A stretch of 64,000 nucleotides of DNA, taken from Hydnum rufescens UP504 (lineage: Eukaryota > Basidiomycota > Agaricomycetes > Cantharellales > Hydnaceae). Both the position numbers and the translations under genes were made by a program. The DNA lies in NCBI GenBank assembly GCA_014904985.1, contig MU128909.1, positions 782,602 to 846,601 of the forward strand, written 5' to 3'. The notes beneath the pieces were generated by a model. It saw only the letters and a list, made by a program, of their open reading frames with translations. It had not been told where the DNA came from and ran no database searches. Below are positions 38,450 to 52,899 of the stretch, piece by piece (position 1 is the first letter of the stretch; each line of letters opens with the position of its first letter).

Positions 38450-39925
38450 TTAATGCTTCTTGGTGTTGTTGGCAACAACAATGCCAACCACAATGCCAAT
38501 GATAGCGAGGATAATGAGGAGGATGATGAAACAGATCCAACGCTTCCTGCGTGCCGCTCTTGCAGAGACAACTGCCCTATCCGTTTCTTTAACACTACGA
38601 TGGGACGATTTGTCAATGGCTGCTGGTCCGTGCAAAACCTCCCACTCACCCCGTTTCAAGGTCTTTGGTTGCTGTTTCCGCATGCGCTTCGATAACGGTG
38701 ATTGATTCGTCTTGCTGCTCGACCAGAACACTCATCTAGACCGGTCAAAAGAAGGTGAGACCTGTTCAGCGGCAAACTAAACAAAGATGATTCACATCGT
38801 TGAAAAGCTGAGCCAGTTCAGTGAGCGTTTTTTCGATTCTTTTAATGTCCTCATGTCGCTCTTGGACTTCGCGGTACGCTGCTCGCGACTCGCCATACCG
38901 GTTTGAGTTCAGTAACTAGATTTATCCCATAATATAAGAAGCCTCAAAAGGTCAGCCGAATATGGACGTAAATGGTTACACACCGCCTGAGAGAAAATCT
39001 GCCCTCCCTGATCGTCCTCTACCACAGCCTTCACCTCCTCTGGTGTAGCATCGGGTTTCACAATTCTGAATTGTCGCTCCATCCTTTGCTTGTACTTTGC
39101 ACGATATTGCCTTTCCACTTCTTGGTAGTTTTGAATGGCCTCGACGAATTTCGATTTGACAAGCCCAGTCTGTTTTTCGAGATGAGCTATTTCAGTATAT
39201 AGGTTCCCCAGCGAGAACGACGGATGCAGCACAGCGAACCTGCTGCTTCCTGATTTGCCCATCTCTACCTGAACCAGGCTGACGTTCGAGAGCCTTAATA
39301 CGCCGCTTGAGAACGGCACTGAGAGCACTCGTATCCTCAACAAGCGCTTCCCGTTGGGCGGCATTACGCTTCACCACATTGTCGTCCATATTGTTGAGTG
39401 AACGGGAGTGCAGGTCCGATATTTCCTGCACGTTTGCATTAAATGCTTTTATCTCTTCTTGGATAGAAGATATCTTTGGTAGAGAGCGCCCGGTAAGGGA
39501 CTGGTGAGGAGCGACGGTTGTGGCAAACAAATGCGATTCACCTCAGAATAAAAGGCAGACATGTCGTCGTCACCATATCCAGACCCATTCGCATTTGCAG
39601 CTGAAGAACGATCAGCCAGCTCGTAGGTACTACCCGTGTCTTGGTGAGAGAAGGGATTCGTCACGCGTCCGCCTGGGGGGTTAGCATATCGCGCTGGTGT
39701 TTGACTTGGGTATGATGGTTCTCTGAAGAGAGTTGAAAATAATTTAGCATCATGTATGGCTTGCGACGGCATCGAAGAAATTGTCAAGGACTAAGACAGC
39801 TCTTACGGGACATTGTCGTACTGGTTAGCGCCTTGTTGAGCCTGTAATCAAAACTGGTCAGAGACTGCTGCTTGCCAGCGAGACAAGAAGCGTACCCTCA
39901 TGGCGGCTAATCTGTCTCTGGCCAT
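38450..39925 (-). CDS. SSO1: Plasma-membrane t-SNARE syntaxin (Sso1-type)
   Basis: Qa-SNARE for exocytic vesicle fusion at the plasma membrane, expected to pair with Sec9 and Snc. The short first exon starts at ATG 39925 (MARDRLAAMR). Following exons give a Ser/Gly-rich linker (YGDDDMSAFYSE), then the Habc bundle: ISSIQEEIKAFNANVQEISD, NAAQREALVEDTSALSAVLK, and EKQTGLVKSKFVEAIQNYQE with YRAKYKQRMERQFRIVKPDA. The SNARE motif runs AAYREVQERHEDIKRIEKTL then LTELAQLFNDMSVLVEQQDE, with the zero-layer Gln in this last segment. The tail has ARAARRKRW followed by one strongly hydrophobic helix (ICFIILLIILAIIGIVVGIV) and a four-residue KKH-ending luminal stub. About six GT-AG introns; the frame is intact. 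Confidence 0.92.
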
Positions 39926-40115
39926 TGTGGGAAGCTTGGGATTAAGAAAGAGGGTGTAGGGTAGTCAGCACCCAAGTCAGGGTGAAGTATGTAACTGTGA
40001 GGTGGGCCGACGGAGGCTGTACTGAACGAACTCAATGCCGGATACGAATCGCAGTGAACTGCGCGTACTGCGCGCAACTTGGAATGGAGAAAACACCGGA
40101 GCAAACTGTCATTTC

Positions 40116-41908
<1,793 letters not shown>

Positions 41909-42065
41909 CACAAGCACTGGACCAGAAATCGAAGCGCAAATTCAAGTGCCTTGGCTGAATTTTACTTCCGTCCTTGCTCGCAACACCAGGAGTTAATATT
42001 CTGTGGCCTCAATCGTACTTCGAGAACACCGTCTCCAGTAGGCGCATCTTACTACACCAGCGGTA
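41909..42065. promoter_or_regulatory. Bidirectional promoter, argininosuccinate lyase / eIF2B-epsilon
   Basis: Only 157 bp separate the two divergent start codons. eIF2B activity controls translation of the Gcn4-type activator of amino-acid synthesis in yeast, so linking it with an arginine gene could allow common control; this is inference. No TGACTCA-type site was spotted in the interval. Confidence 0.5.
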
Positions 42066-44664
42066 ATGCCACCTAAATCCGGGAAGGAGGTGGTGGAAGA
42101 TGAAGATGAAGTCCTCCAGGCAGTCATCCTTGCGGACAGTTTTAACTCGAGATTCCAGCCTCTGAGTACTACAAAGCCACGAGTGAGCCTTTCTGCGTCT
42201 ACAGCGGTGGACTCAGGTAATTGAACTTGCTCTTCCGAATAGACACTTTTGCCACTATGTAACATTCCACTCCTCGATTGGACTGTAGAAGCTCTCGTCA
42301 GCTCAGGTGTGCAGGAGATATTCGTATTTTGCTGCTCACATGCAGAGAAAATCAAGGAGGCGATTCGGTGGGCGTTAATACATATCGCGAGACATTTCTA
42401 CATGACTAGAATTTATTGTTGTTCACAGTGTCTCGCGATGGTCATTGCCTAATTCTGGGGTCAGTATCACCCCAATAGTTACTCCAGAAGCGAACTCTGT
42501 TGGAGACGTGATGCGCGAGCTGGACACGAAACAAATCATCACTTCAGACTTCATTCTTGTCACAGGAGACGTCGTCAGCACGATTCCTCTTCAAGCTGTC
42601 CTCCGCGAGCACAAGGAAAGACGGAAGGCTAGCAAAGACTGTATCATGACTATGGTGTATAAACCTGCTGGACCGCGTGACCGTCCACGGCAAGTCGATT
42701 ATGCTTCGACATTTTATCCTGCCTTATTTACTTATTACCACGCTCGAACAGACCGGGGCTTGATTCGTCAATTCTGCTCTTGGATACAAAGACTCACGAA
42801 TGCTTATATTACGAATATGTTGCATCGGGACATACCATTGTTTCCTTACCGCGCGAGAAACTCAACAAGCGCACGGATGTGGATGTTCGAACCGATCTAC
42901 TGGACTGTTCGATTGACGTCTGTTCAGTTGATGTTCCCCCTTTGTTCAGTGAAAACTTTGACTATCAGGACCTACGAGTGGACTTTGTTCATGGGGTTTT
43001 AACTTCCGACATCCTGGGCAAGACTATATACTGTCATATTCCACCCAAAGGATATGCTGCGCGAGTGAGAGATACACGATCGTATGCTGCGATCAGGTAT
43101 GTCTGTCGGTTCTTTAAATTTGCTAGGGGCCCTGTTACAGAACGCTCTTTTTACATTTAGCCAAGACGTCCTTTCGAGAAGGACTTTCCCACTTGTGCCT
43201 GATGATACTCCAGAATTTCGGTTCAAGCGTGGGCTGGTATATCTCTCCGACCCCCTATCTCTTTCACGGTTGGTCATCCGACCCCATAAACCCTTTTTTA
43301 TGGGACAAACAAACTCACACGATATCCCATCCATAGGACATGCACAATTGGATCGCACACCCAAATCGGACGGCGCACAACCATCGATGACGATGCTTTC
43401 TTGGACCATTCAGTCATTGGCGAAGACTGCAGTATCGGACGTGGCACCAAAATACAGAATACTTATATCTGGGCGAGCGTCACCATTGGTGCAGGATGCA
43501 TCGTGGAGGACTCCATCATTGCCAACGGGGTGAAAATCGGGCGAAACAGTCGGATAAGCAGAGGCTGTCTGATCGGAGAGGGGACTGTCCTCGGGGAAAA
43601 CGCCAACCTCGCGCCCTTCAGCAGAGTAGCTGCGTCCCCACCTACGAAAGATGACGAGGAGGAAGATGACAATATGTCCCCAGCTGATCGTATGCCTTTC
43701 TCGGCTTCAGAATATTAGCCCAACGTACTAAAGCCCTCCTCGTAGCTAGCGTGGTTGGCTTCAATACCCAGGCCTATTTGTGGCCGGAGGAGGAGAAGGA
43801 CGACGCCTCGGATAGCGAAGACGATACTGAGCATGAGACATTGCAGACAAGGCAATTCAATCGACTAGGTGCGTGTTACAGTGCGATTCACAGATGTAGT
43901 GAGATTCCTTCGATGATGAACTTTAACCCTCCCAGGAAATACGAACCCCCACCTCGCAGTTCCCGAGTCAGACGAGTCAAGTACTTCAGAGGCCTCAAGT
44001 CCCGAAGGCTCGCAAGCCCTCTCTCTTGATGGAGATGTACCCAAGCTCTCGCTTGATGATAATTCTGCAGCTGCTTCCGACTTCCGGTCTGAATGCACGC
44101 AATCCCTGGAGCGTGCGTTCGATGAAGGGCACACCGTAGACAATGCGGCTATCGAACTTAAAACCCTGCGCATGGCGAGTAACGTGCCTCTGGGTGCTGT
44201 TAAAGAGGTCGTTGTCGAGTTTATCGCCTCGAGAATCCAATTATCGGATAGTGCAGCAGAGCAAAAGAAGCTCGTCAATAGGATTATCGACCGATGGGGT
44301 GGACTTATCCAAGGCATTGGTGGAGAAGATCCTGTCGAGACTATCGTGCTACTTCAGGTTCGACACATTCAACCCTTCAGGGGTTCATAATTTATTCTCA
44401 CCTTTTGCACAGGCATACTGTGCAAAAACGCCGGTGCGTCTCAAGCTATTCGGGAACGTCCTCGCAGCTTTCTATAATGCCGATGTGGTGGAAGATGAAG
44501 ATATCAAATTGTGGCTGTTGGATTCACGGTCCAAGTATGCAGTAGACACTCCAGGGGACACATGCCGGAAACAAGGCGTCATCTTGTTTAAGGCGATAGA
44601 AGCGCAATCGAGCGAAGATGATGATGATGATGACGACGATGAAGAGGAAGATGAAGACGATTAG
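42066..44664 (+). CDS. GCD6: Translation initiation factor eIF2B subunit epsilon
   Basis: Catalytic subunit of the guanine nucleotide exchange factor for eIF2. ATG 42066 is followed by an acidic start and [17 protein letters not shown], the nucleotidyltransferase-like motif. Then come [36 protein letters not shown] and [15 protein letters not shown]. The left-handed beta-helix has hexapeptide repeats ([52 protein letters not shown]). The C-terminal W2/HEAT domain contains [40 protein letters not shown] and [14 protein letters not shown], and the protein ends in a poly-Asp/Glu tail, as in other eIF2B-epsilon proteins. About eight introns. Stop TAG at 44664 is 135 bp from the convergent CHK1 stop. 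Confidence 0.93.
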
Positions 44665-44799
44665 TCTTCATTGCGAAGCCTTGCCTTGTGTAGCCATGCT
44701 AACTGCGAGCGTGTTGCGCTGCTTATCGTAGTTTGCGTAATTCCAGGCTTACTCAAATAGATTGGGTTCACCATACTAGTTCGTGCATCTAGATCTGCG

Positions 44800-46890
44800 C
44801 TATCGCTTTCTGAGAACGTATGGGTCCACCTCCGGGGCCGAGACTATGTCCTTCCATAGCCTTCGCCATTCGGTGGGGTTTCCCTGAATCCCAACGCACA
44901 GAGCATCAGTGCCCAGGACCCACGGAGTGAAGGAGGGAAAGACTACTGACCTTATCCCTCTTCATGACACATCGACTTCCCTCGAGCACAGTGTGGTCTG
45001 GGCCCTCCCATTTAAAATATTCAATCTCAATATTACCTTTAAATGGCTCCTTCCGTCTATCAAGGCCTCCAACTCGCATCAAATTTTGATCGTGCTTCGA
45101 ACGATACTTGAGACCGAGCCGCTCTACAACCTGAGTAATGAACCGTAGGAGATCCCTGGGATCCGCATTTGTGTAAAATCGAGTTAGAGACGTTTCTACC
45201 CTTGGCCCATTCTGGGTTTGACTCTGGGATGAATAACCCGAGGCGCGATTAGCCAGATCACGAAGTTCTTCAAGAATGGAATGAGCAAGACAACATACGA
45301 ATAGTAGTAGCGACTTTGAGAACTGCGTATGATTAGTAGCAGTCATCATAATCTGGTCTTCGTCCCGACGATGATCAGACCTTTAGCATCGTCGCCCAGA
45401 ATTGGATACGTTAATGATCGGCAAACTTCTGGAAGGGCAACGTACAAATCCACCAAATTAGGCTCAGCAAGTTCCAGGTCTCCAGTACGTCTAAGACTGC
45501 TGGAAAGCGCTTCCGCTACTGCCTGAGGCCCCTCCCGGGCAATTTGGCTTGGACTGTGAACAGCATCAGGATGCATGGTAAGCCCCTGATATACTTGACT
45601 CACCGCATACACCATGGGTGGGCTACGATCTGCTCTAGCGTTATACGCTCCGCTGGATCAACTGTGAGCATGTCTAGGAGCAAGGCTTCGCGGGCCAACA
45701 TCAACCCTCGCGTAAGGGAGGAAGCATTGACACGATGGTATTCCCACCTAATGCATTTCCTGTGATTCTATCCCAGGGCGACATGGTGAATATCTTTCCA
45801 GAGAGATACGCAACATATTCTGGACTCGATGACGATGGTTCGTCCCATGGTGTGTCTGGAATATACGGTATTGTCAGCCATTGGGCAGGGCTAATGGCTA
45901 CGGAGAGGGCTACACACTCCCTACAAGGAGCGTGAAGAGAATGACACCAGCACCCCATACATCTATGGGCTCCCCTCGATACGGCTTCTTTGAGTTACAG
46001 AGCTGCGGAGTGGTATACGTTGTCGGTTTCGTGATTTCAGGCATAGAGATGGAGAGATAAACCTCAGGGGCAATATACGGAAGCGACCCGCACCGTTCAG
46101 TGAGGTGGCGTTCGCTTCCTTTGTGCCTGTAGACGGAACACAGGCCGAAGTCGGATAATTTAAGCTGGCCATGGGCGTCCAGTAGTACATTTTCCGGCTT
46201 CAAGTCACGATGGCACACCCCTATACCGTGAATGAAACACTTGGTTGGGAAGGGTTGAGTGTGGGATGAAAGAAGTTATGATGGATGAGGTGACTCACCA
46301 GCGCATCTATCAATTGATTGAAGAAATAATGCGCGAGATGTTCGTCGACACCGTAGTCGGGTGCTAAAGTCGCCACCGATGCTTCGTCCAGTAATCGCAT
46401 ACACGAAGGGTACAGGGACTCACCGATTTTATCAAACAGGTCTCCAGCACTGGCAAGCTCGAGGACCATATAAACAGCTGGCACATACTCTGACTTGCCG
46501 TCGTCTTCAATAACCAAAGACCCATAAAAATCAAGAATGTTCTTGTGTCGCAGTTGGGAGTGCACTTTAATTTCCTTGTGCAGATCCTTGCGCTGTGATT
46601 GGGTCACCGAGCTGTTCAGTGCAACCACTTTGCACGCCGCCACCATACTGATCGAATAATCATACGCCCGAAATACCCTGCGCAATGTTTCCGAACGTGA
46701 AAATGTGTCACTAGTGTTTCATGAAAAAAGAGGAACGTGCTTGGAGAAGCCACCCTCCCCGATGACTTCTTGCAATTCGAAGCCTGGCCGAATTACTTCA
46801 GGTCAGACTCAAATCACGCACATGAGCAAACAATCACCGACCCCTTATTTTTGGATATTTAAGCGTCTGTGGCTCAGGAGCGACTGCCAT
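44800..46890 (-). CDS. CHK1: Checkpoint serine/threonine kinase Chk1
   Basis: Nuclear DNA-damage and replication checkpoint kinase. The predicted first exon starts at ATG 46890 and splices to give YPKIRVIRPGFELQEVIGEG, the glycine-rich loop (GEGGFSKVFRAYD). Then come the Lys of ACKVVALNSS, the alpha-C Glu region DLHKEIKVHSQLRHKNILDF, hinge YMVLELASAGDLFDKI, catalytic CHRDLKPENVLLD, LSDFGLCSVYR, and APE in CGSLPYIAPEVYL. The C-terminal regulatory domain (KA1-like) includes TRFYTNADPRDLLRFITQVV and RKEPFKGNIEIEYF, ending ERKR-like at NPTEWRRLWKDIVSAPEVDP. Activation segment GSERHLTERCGSLPY is typical of Chk1. The first exon is less certain than the rest. Frame intact. Confidence 0.92.
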
Positions 46891-47003
46891 CCTCAGTGGC
46901 AGGACGTTGACGCTTCAGAGCGCGATGACCAAATAACTGTACACAAAATGACCGTCTCGGGTTACAAAGGTACAGACTAGTGTAAGATTGATTCTTAATC
47001 TAT

Positions 47004-48851
47004 CTAGGCAGCTGCATTGGCTCTGGGTCGGGGCGATGGATCAATTTTTCTATTTGCATCCATGAATGCTGAGATATCGTCCTCAGAGATCTTTGCTCTC
47101 CTCTGCAAAGAACGTGATGGATCAGCAGATTAAAAGGGACCAACATACAGCAAAAAATCCCTGCCTCCTGGAAGTTTCTAACCAAGTCCTGCAAGATCTT
47201 GATGCACTTGGCTTTCAATTCCCCCGTAAGAAGTGCGCCGGAACGATAGTCCTGATGGGGAAAGAAAATGTCAAATCAGGGAGCTAGGACAGGATGGATC
47301 CAATCAAACGTGCCGCCTCTATCTTCGCCAGCACCTCGTCATCCTCTTCAAAGAACTTCAGGTACTGGAATGCAACATCCACATCAGGGTTTCCCCCATA
47401 CTTTCTGTGCTCCTCCTCAGTATCCCTTCCGCCACTGAACCCATGCTTATTGATCTTATTCTTGATCTGATTCACTGTGTCGGTCATGAAGATAGAGGAG
47501 TTAGGGTCTGAGGCGGACATCTTGCTCTGGGGTCCTTGTAGGGCGGGGAAGAATTTGGAGTGTAGAAGACAGGGCTTCGAGTACTTAAGCTTGGCTGCAA
47601 CATCTCGCGTTAAGCGGAAATATGGATCCTGGTAGATAAGATCATCATTCCGCTGGGAGGTGCGGGGGAAATAAGAACCGTACTTGATCAATGGCACAAG
47701 GAATGAGGCAGGGAACATCGGATCTATCGCCGAATATCTGCGGGAACGAATTGGAGAACGATGGGGATGCTTGGATAGAGACAAAGTGTAATTTCCCGAT
47801 GTTATCGCTGGATGTAGACAAGTATTAGCGCCTCTAGCGAACACACTGGCGTATTAATACCTACGTGTCCTGGAAACCAAACGTCGCCTTGGATTGGTTT
47901 ACTGTGATGCAACGGGATACTTTCACGACGTTCTTATAGAACGCGCCTCTGGCAATGGTCGAAGAATTAGAACAAAGTAGATATGACGAATGCAATTATT
48001 TATACGGACCCAACATAGTCGAAGTCACTAAAGATGAAGGTCCGATCGAGCTTGAACCCGCAAGCAATAATGTCTCGAGCATTACTGCGAGAAAATTTTT
48101 GGGTTTGTTCTGCTTTCAGTTCGTGTTTAAACAGGAACTTCTCGTCATCTAGACTGCTCATATTAGCGAGAAGTACACACGAAAAATCCTAATAGGCGAT
48201 GCGCACCCGTCAATTGAATGACCAGTGGCACGTCGAACACATCTTGCAGCCACCTGAAATCTATCTGTAAGTACAGAAAATTATTTTAAGATCCAATCAA
48301 CTCACTTGGTGAAGAGAAAGGGAATCAAATGCCCCATGTGCATTGAATCGCTGCTGGGTCCGCGACCAGTATACAGATAAAATGGCTTTCCTTTCTCATA
48401 ATTGTCCAAAATACGGCCAAATTCACTGTATTATTGACAGATTGATGAGATCGAGAGGTCTGACATCACAGCAACCGACTCACCGATGAGAAAAGAACAT
48501 CCCGCGGCGCAAGAGGGGATGTGGCTTTGAGCCAGTTAGGTTCTCGAAGCGTGTCAACAACGCATCGTCAACGTGCTTCGTTCCAAATTGCTCGATAAGA
48601 GTATCATAATTGATCGCCAGCTGTCGCCCATCTTCTGCGATCTGTCCTTGTACGTCCCATGGTGTGACAATTTGTTTCTCTGGAGGTGCGTACGTCTTGG
48701 GCACGGATGCTGTCGGTACGCTGACTTGTACGTGATGAGAAGCGAATGTTTGAGGCGCACGAGAAGGATCATACTCATTTAGCGTCACCCGCTCCATCTT
48801 TCCTGTCACTCCATCTGTAGTCGTCGTTGCTGCATCCGTTGTGGATGACAT
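47004..48851 (-). CDS. WRS1: Tryptophanyl-tRNA synthetase, cytoplasmic
   Basis: Charges tRNA-Trp with tryptophan. ATG 48851 opens a Thr-rich extension, then [20 protein letters not shown] and [13 protein letters not shown]. The class I HIGH-type motif is in [20 protein letters not shown], and the KMSKS-type motif is [14 protein letters not shown] in the exon near 47520. Other family blocks are [14 protein letters not shown] and [20 protein letters not shown]. The last exons carry [15 protein letters not shown] and [18 protein letters not shown], ending at the TAG at 47004. Length and motifs match eukaryotic cytosolic WRS (no mitochondrial presequence). About seven introns of 50-70 bp. Confidence 0.93.
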
Positions 48852-49491
48852 GGCGCGTGCGATGGGGAAGATCAAAGTCACCTGACACCGCCTCTGACTG
48901 ACTCGGAACTTCATTATTGTAATTATGATAGTGTCTTTACCGTCATCCATCCTATCCTATCTCTTAAGACTATAGATAGCCCAAACCACCCCGGAAGGGC
49001 CTCGGTATCAAGAATGGACACTATATATGACAATGGCTGGGCACAAAATCCCCCCCAATTCAAAAGCATTGGATCTGATGTGTAGCTGCATGGCCAACGG
49101 GTATGAAGAAAAGCGGATCGGTGCTGGTCCGGCCATCCAGTGGCGTCAAAGCTGTGGGGGGCCGAGTGCTCAGAAGGTGTGGGAAACCCGAATCGTTGAT
49201 ACCAGCTATTTTCAACATTTTAACACTTAGGTTTTCAAGGAACGCAAAAGTACTCTAATTTTGGTTATACCGCCATCCTGCAGAACCCATCTTCGCAAGG
49301 CCACCCCCTCCTGCGGGAGTGCAGAATCAGTACAGTAGTTGATCGGCAATGGCCATTCCCACGAGTCCAAGCCATTTCTCACCCATTCTCGCCGCCATTC
49401 ACAATTATAAGCACTCGGAGGAGTCAAACGTATTCTTAATTATACTAAGTCACTTCCGGGGAACACAACGGCTAGAATTCCTCGTCACAAG
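48852..49491. other. Intergenic, divergent promoters
   Basis: Between the WRS1 and methyltransferase start codons. Nothing distinctive seen. Confidence 0.5.
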
Positions 49492-50636
49492 ATGTCTCCG
49501 GATGTTGTACACGCAGTGGCCAAGGTCGGCTTTGGAGCCGGGACGAACGACCTTTATGACAAGTAATTGCCAATGCACCTATTACTGTGCATACGTAGGA
49601 CTGGGGTGTCAAGCATAGCTCACGGATGGTACCCTATAGAGCACGTCCCTCATATCCCGAAGAGGCTCTCTCCACGCTCCAAGCAGCGATCGCTTCAAAG
49701 TCCAATATTCGCGTTCTGGAGTGAGTCTTTGATGTCAACGTCCATGTCATCCGCTGATTTTATAATAGACTTGGGAGCGGGACAGGTATTTTCACTAGAG
49801 CGCTGTTGGCACATCCAACGTTTGGCCCTGCTATCAAAGAATTAAGGGCTGTGGAGCCCAGCGAAGGAATGCGCGATAAATTCGCTAAGAGTACATCGGA
49901 CAGTCGCGTCTCTCTTTCTGGAGGCACATTTAATCACACGGGTTCCGAAGATGGATGGGCCGATCTCATAGTCGTTGCCCAAGTGCTTTTCATCTTGTTT
50001 CGGGTAGGTGATGAATAATTGACATTCCCTATTTGCGTTTTGCTTCCATCTAGGCATGGCATTGGTGTCATCCTGACTACAATGATGCAATAGTGAGTAA
50101 CGTGCCCCAATTAGCGAATTTTCATTTAGACGTAGTGCGGCGCCCCTAGCTCGAATTATCTCGTGTCCTCAAGCCCGATGGAGTGGCTGCGTTCATATGG
50201 AACCTGGAAGACCGGTAAGCGGGGTCGCCTATCAATTTGACCGATGTTCTTCTTCAATGAATTTGCGGACGGCAGCGAGGCAGCACGCTGGGTCGCACGA
50301 ATCCGCGACACCATTGAAATATACGAGAACGGGACGCCTCAATTCCGCCTCAATTTCTGGCGCCAAACCTTCTCCACGCTTGCATACTTGGAGCATTTCA
50401 AAGTCCCTGAAGAACATACATGGAGTCGTGTTATCCCTACGACGGAGGAAGGAGCATACAATCGGGCTTTCAGTAAAAGTTATGTTGCGGCTTTAGGAGA
50501 CGACGAGAAGGCTGTTGTTAGGACTAGGCTTCGTAGTGTTCTAGAACGAGCTGAGGAACGGATCTGGATCGATGAGGCGAGCGGCATCTTCGAGTACCCA
50601 TACAAGACGTTCCTCGTGTTGATGCACAAGGCCTAG
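49492..50636 (+). CDS. Class I SAM-dependent methyltransferase
   Basis: Rossmann-fold methyltransferase of the Methyltransf_11 type (related to yeast Tmt1/Crg1-like proteins; substrate unknown). ATG 49492 opens MSPDVVHAVAKVGFGAGTND, then the exon with YPEEALSTLQAAIASKSN. SAM-binding motif I is LELGSGTGIFTRALL; the acidic ribose-binding residue follows in ELRAVEPSEGMRDKF. Motif II-like WADLIVVAQ and AWHWCHPDYNDAI continue into ELSRVLKPDGVAAFIWNLED. After a further intron the remainder is DREAARWVARIRDTIEIYEN through the stop at 50636. The first exon is a short free-standing leader ending near FGAGTNDLYDK; the repeated TGT or TGG donors in it are GT-AG. Confidence 0.87.
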
Positions 50637-50802
50637 TAGTGCGCATTGATACTACACTGGCACTTCCCGGGATCTTCAGCGTGCCATGACAGGAATTTGG
50701 TGATCAATGATACGGTAGTTTAGAAATGACAGTCTGAAGAACCTCTCGGTTTCAAAATCGTCAAACATAGCAGTGAGGAACTCAACTACAAAAAATCTAT
50801 TA

Positions 50803-51750
50803 CTGCTGTTTTCATTGAAGTGCGAAAAACCAGTTTGAAATTCTTGAGCAACCCAAAAAAGTTGTACAACCAAAAAAAAGTTGCGAAGAAAAATTTCCCT
50901 GAGATGAGATTCCGATCTCTCGATTTGAACGCAATACATTGGCAACTACACCCCCCTATAAAGAGTCCCCATGGGTAAGTGGCCCCTCCCCCCTGGACAT
51001 AGTGACTTTATCCTTGACCAACTGTGGGCACGAACCTCGAGTTTACCATACTTGTCACGTAATACATTTAATATTGCTTGACCATCTGTTCGTTCATGCA
51101 TTCGGCTGCAAGCTGCACTGTTACATATATGGCAATATACGAAATAGATGAAGAGTCGAGACTTGCGCTGGGTCTTTGTTCAAGGATCCAGATATGGACA
51201 GAGTCTGGATTCTGCTTCCGGAGGCCGAGACGACGCTCACATCACCGATTTAAGTCTCCTTCTCCCCCCGACCCATTTTCCGGCTTAGTTGTGAGGGTAT
51301 CCCCCTGGAGGGTCAAATCTGCCCCTCTCATGCCCCAAGGTTCACGAGACCATTGCTCGTAATCTTTTACATACCGGGAAATACCTGATGATAGTGAGCA
51401 GACAATAGTAAATTCGCTAGTCTACACATAAATTGAGTCATACAGTAACCAAGTCAAGACTGTCTTTGACTTCAAGAGCATTCTTTATTGCTAGTGGACT
51501 AGACCTTCTCATGGAGCATCATAAAGTCACCTGGCACAGCTTCAATGAGCAGAGAGTGGAGGGAGTGGCAGATTGCAAGCGCTTATATGTGAGGGACTGA
51601 TTGAGTGACCCCTTAGCCCAAATCGAGAGATCGGGATCCGATCTCAGGGAAATTTTTCTTCACAACTTTTTTTTTGATCGCACAACATTTTTTGGATTGC
51701 TCAAGAATTTCAAACTAGTTTTCCGCACTTCAATGAAAACGGCTGTAATG
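50803..51750. mobile_element. Inverted-repeat element, arms about 125-130 bp
   Basis: The left arm 50803-50927 and the right arm 51619-51750 are reverse complements with roughly 85-90 percent identity by eye. Shared segments include TTTCATTGAAGTGCG, AGTTTGAAATTCTTGAGCAA and GAAGAAAAATTTCCCTGAGA. Both arms end inward at GATCTCTCGATTTG. The 690-bp interior has no transposase-like frame, so it looks non-autonomous. Similarity may extend weakly outward to about 50775 and 51785. Target-site duplication not recognised. Confidence 0.7.
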
Positions 51751-52430
51751 AAAAATACTTGTTGTGAGATTCGGGTTTGAGTTATCCAAATTTTGCCCCA
51801 TCCATGTTAGGAAATTTCCTAACCTGGATACTGCTTTTTAAGAAAATGTTTAATACGAATTAGGGAGCCGAGTATAACGGCAGCTGCCCCAGAGGGGCAA
51901 GCAGGTTCCAGGGCATGCCTTAGCTTAAAAACGGACTTTTCATTTCCCCAAAAAAACAGGCCACAGGTGCTGACCTGCATAATGAGAATGCGAGTGAGTC
52001 ACGAAAATCAGTGATCAGCTCATAGTGCAGTCGGCCACCAGAACAAATGAAGACCTGCCCAGATCTTGTTGGCCCTCACAATTCCGCCAGAGCGCCCCTA
52101 GCCAATTTTGGCATCACATGACTGATTATGTAATAGTACAAGAGACGTGGTTCTAGCACCAGGAAAACTCCTTTAAAGTAGATTGTGTCCAGATGTGTCC
52201 AAGAGAGCGTGTTCGAACAATGGCAGGTACAAAGATAGGGGAGTCACGAACATCGCGAAAAAGAATTAGCCTTGTGGCGTTGGTAATTAGGCTTGGTGTC
52301 AATCGTACGCGTATGGGTTCCTGTAATGGATTCATTGCTCCCTTGGTGAAAGCCCATTGTTACTGTAAAACACCTCTGTTAGAGGTGCCTCTTACGCCGC
52401 AAATACATAACTTATTTTTCTTGCTGCAGA

Positions 52431-52698
52431 TGACTTCGCGATCGATGCACCGCATCGTGTAATCGTCCATGTCTCCAAAGAAAGTCAGCCCGCATATTCT
52501 GGACAAATGCTGCAATCCAACAAGTTTCTGCCGTGGCTCAACACGTGGTGGTGCGTCGCACAAGTTCCGAACGGCCGTACCCACGTAGCCATGTGTTGCC
52601 ATGTGTTATTCTTTCGTGCTCAGGCCACCCAGGTTTCATTTCATTGCTATGGTTCCATCGTGGCTCGTGAGCAGGCTAATTTACAACAATATGCGTGA
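52431..52698 (+). CDS. Possible small exon, function unknown
   Basis: An 89-residue open segment between a CTGCAG acceptor and a GTGAGC donor, rich in aromatic and Cys residues (FLPWLNTWWCVAQ). A further short in-frame-looking piece (MSNTFYVSPTGTVSD) follows near 52746. No family recognised; low support. Confidence 0.2.
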
Positions 52699-52899
52699 GC
52701 TATTTACCTTTGTTCATATCAATCACCTTTCCTTGGCTGCCTAGGAATGTCTAATACATTTTACGTGTCCCCCACCGGAACAGTCTCAGACACGCGCGGT
52801 GCAATCGCCGCAGCAGGTTAGGATTTGAGGACCAAATATCAACTTTAATAGTTGGTGCCGGAAGTTGCCTGAAATCGCTCTTGGCCTTGCTCCTCGCCC

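Larger units (their letters stand above)
50637..52899. other. Repeat-bearing intergenic region
   Basis: Contains the inverted-repeat element at 50803-51750. Outside it, a modest open frame at 52431-52698 (DDFAIDAPHRVIVHVSKESQ) has exon-like flanks (CTGCAG acceptor and GTGAGC donor) but no recognised family; it might be a small gene or an upstream exon of the kinase gene. Confidence 0.4.
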
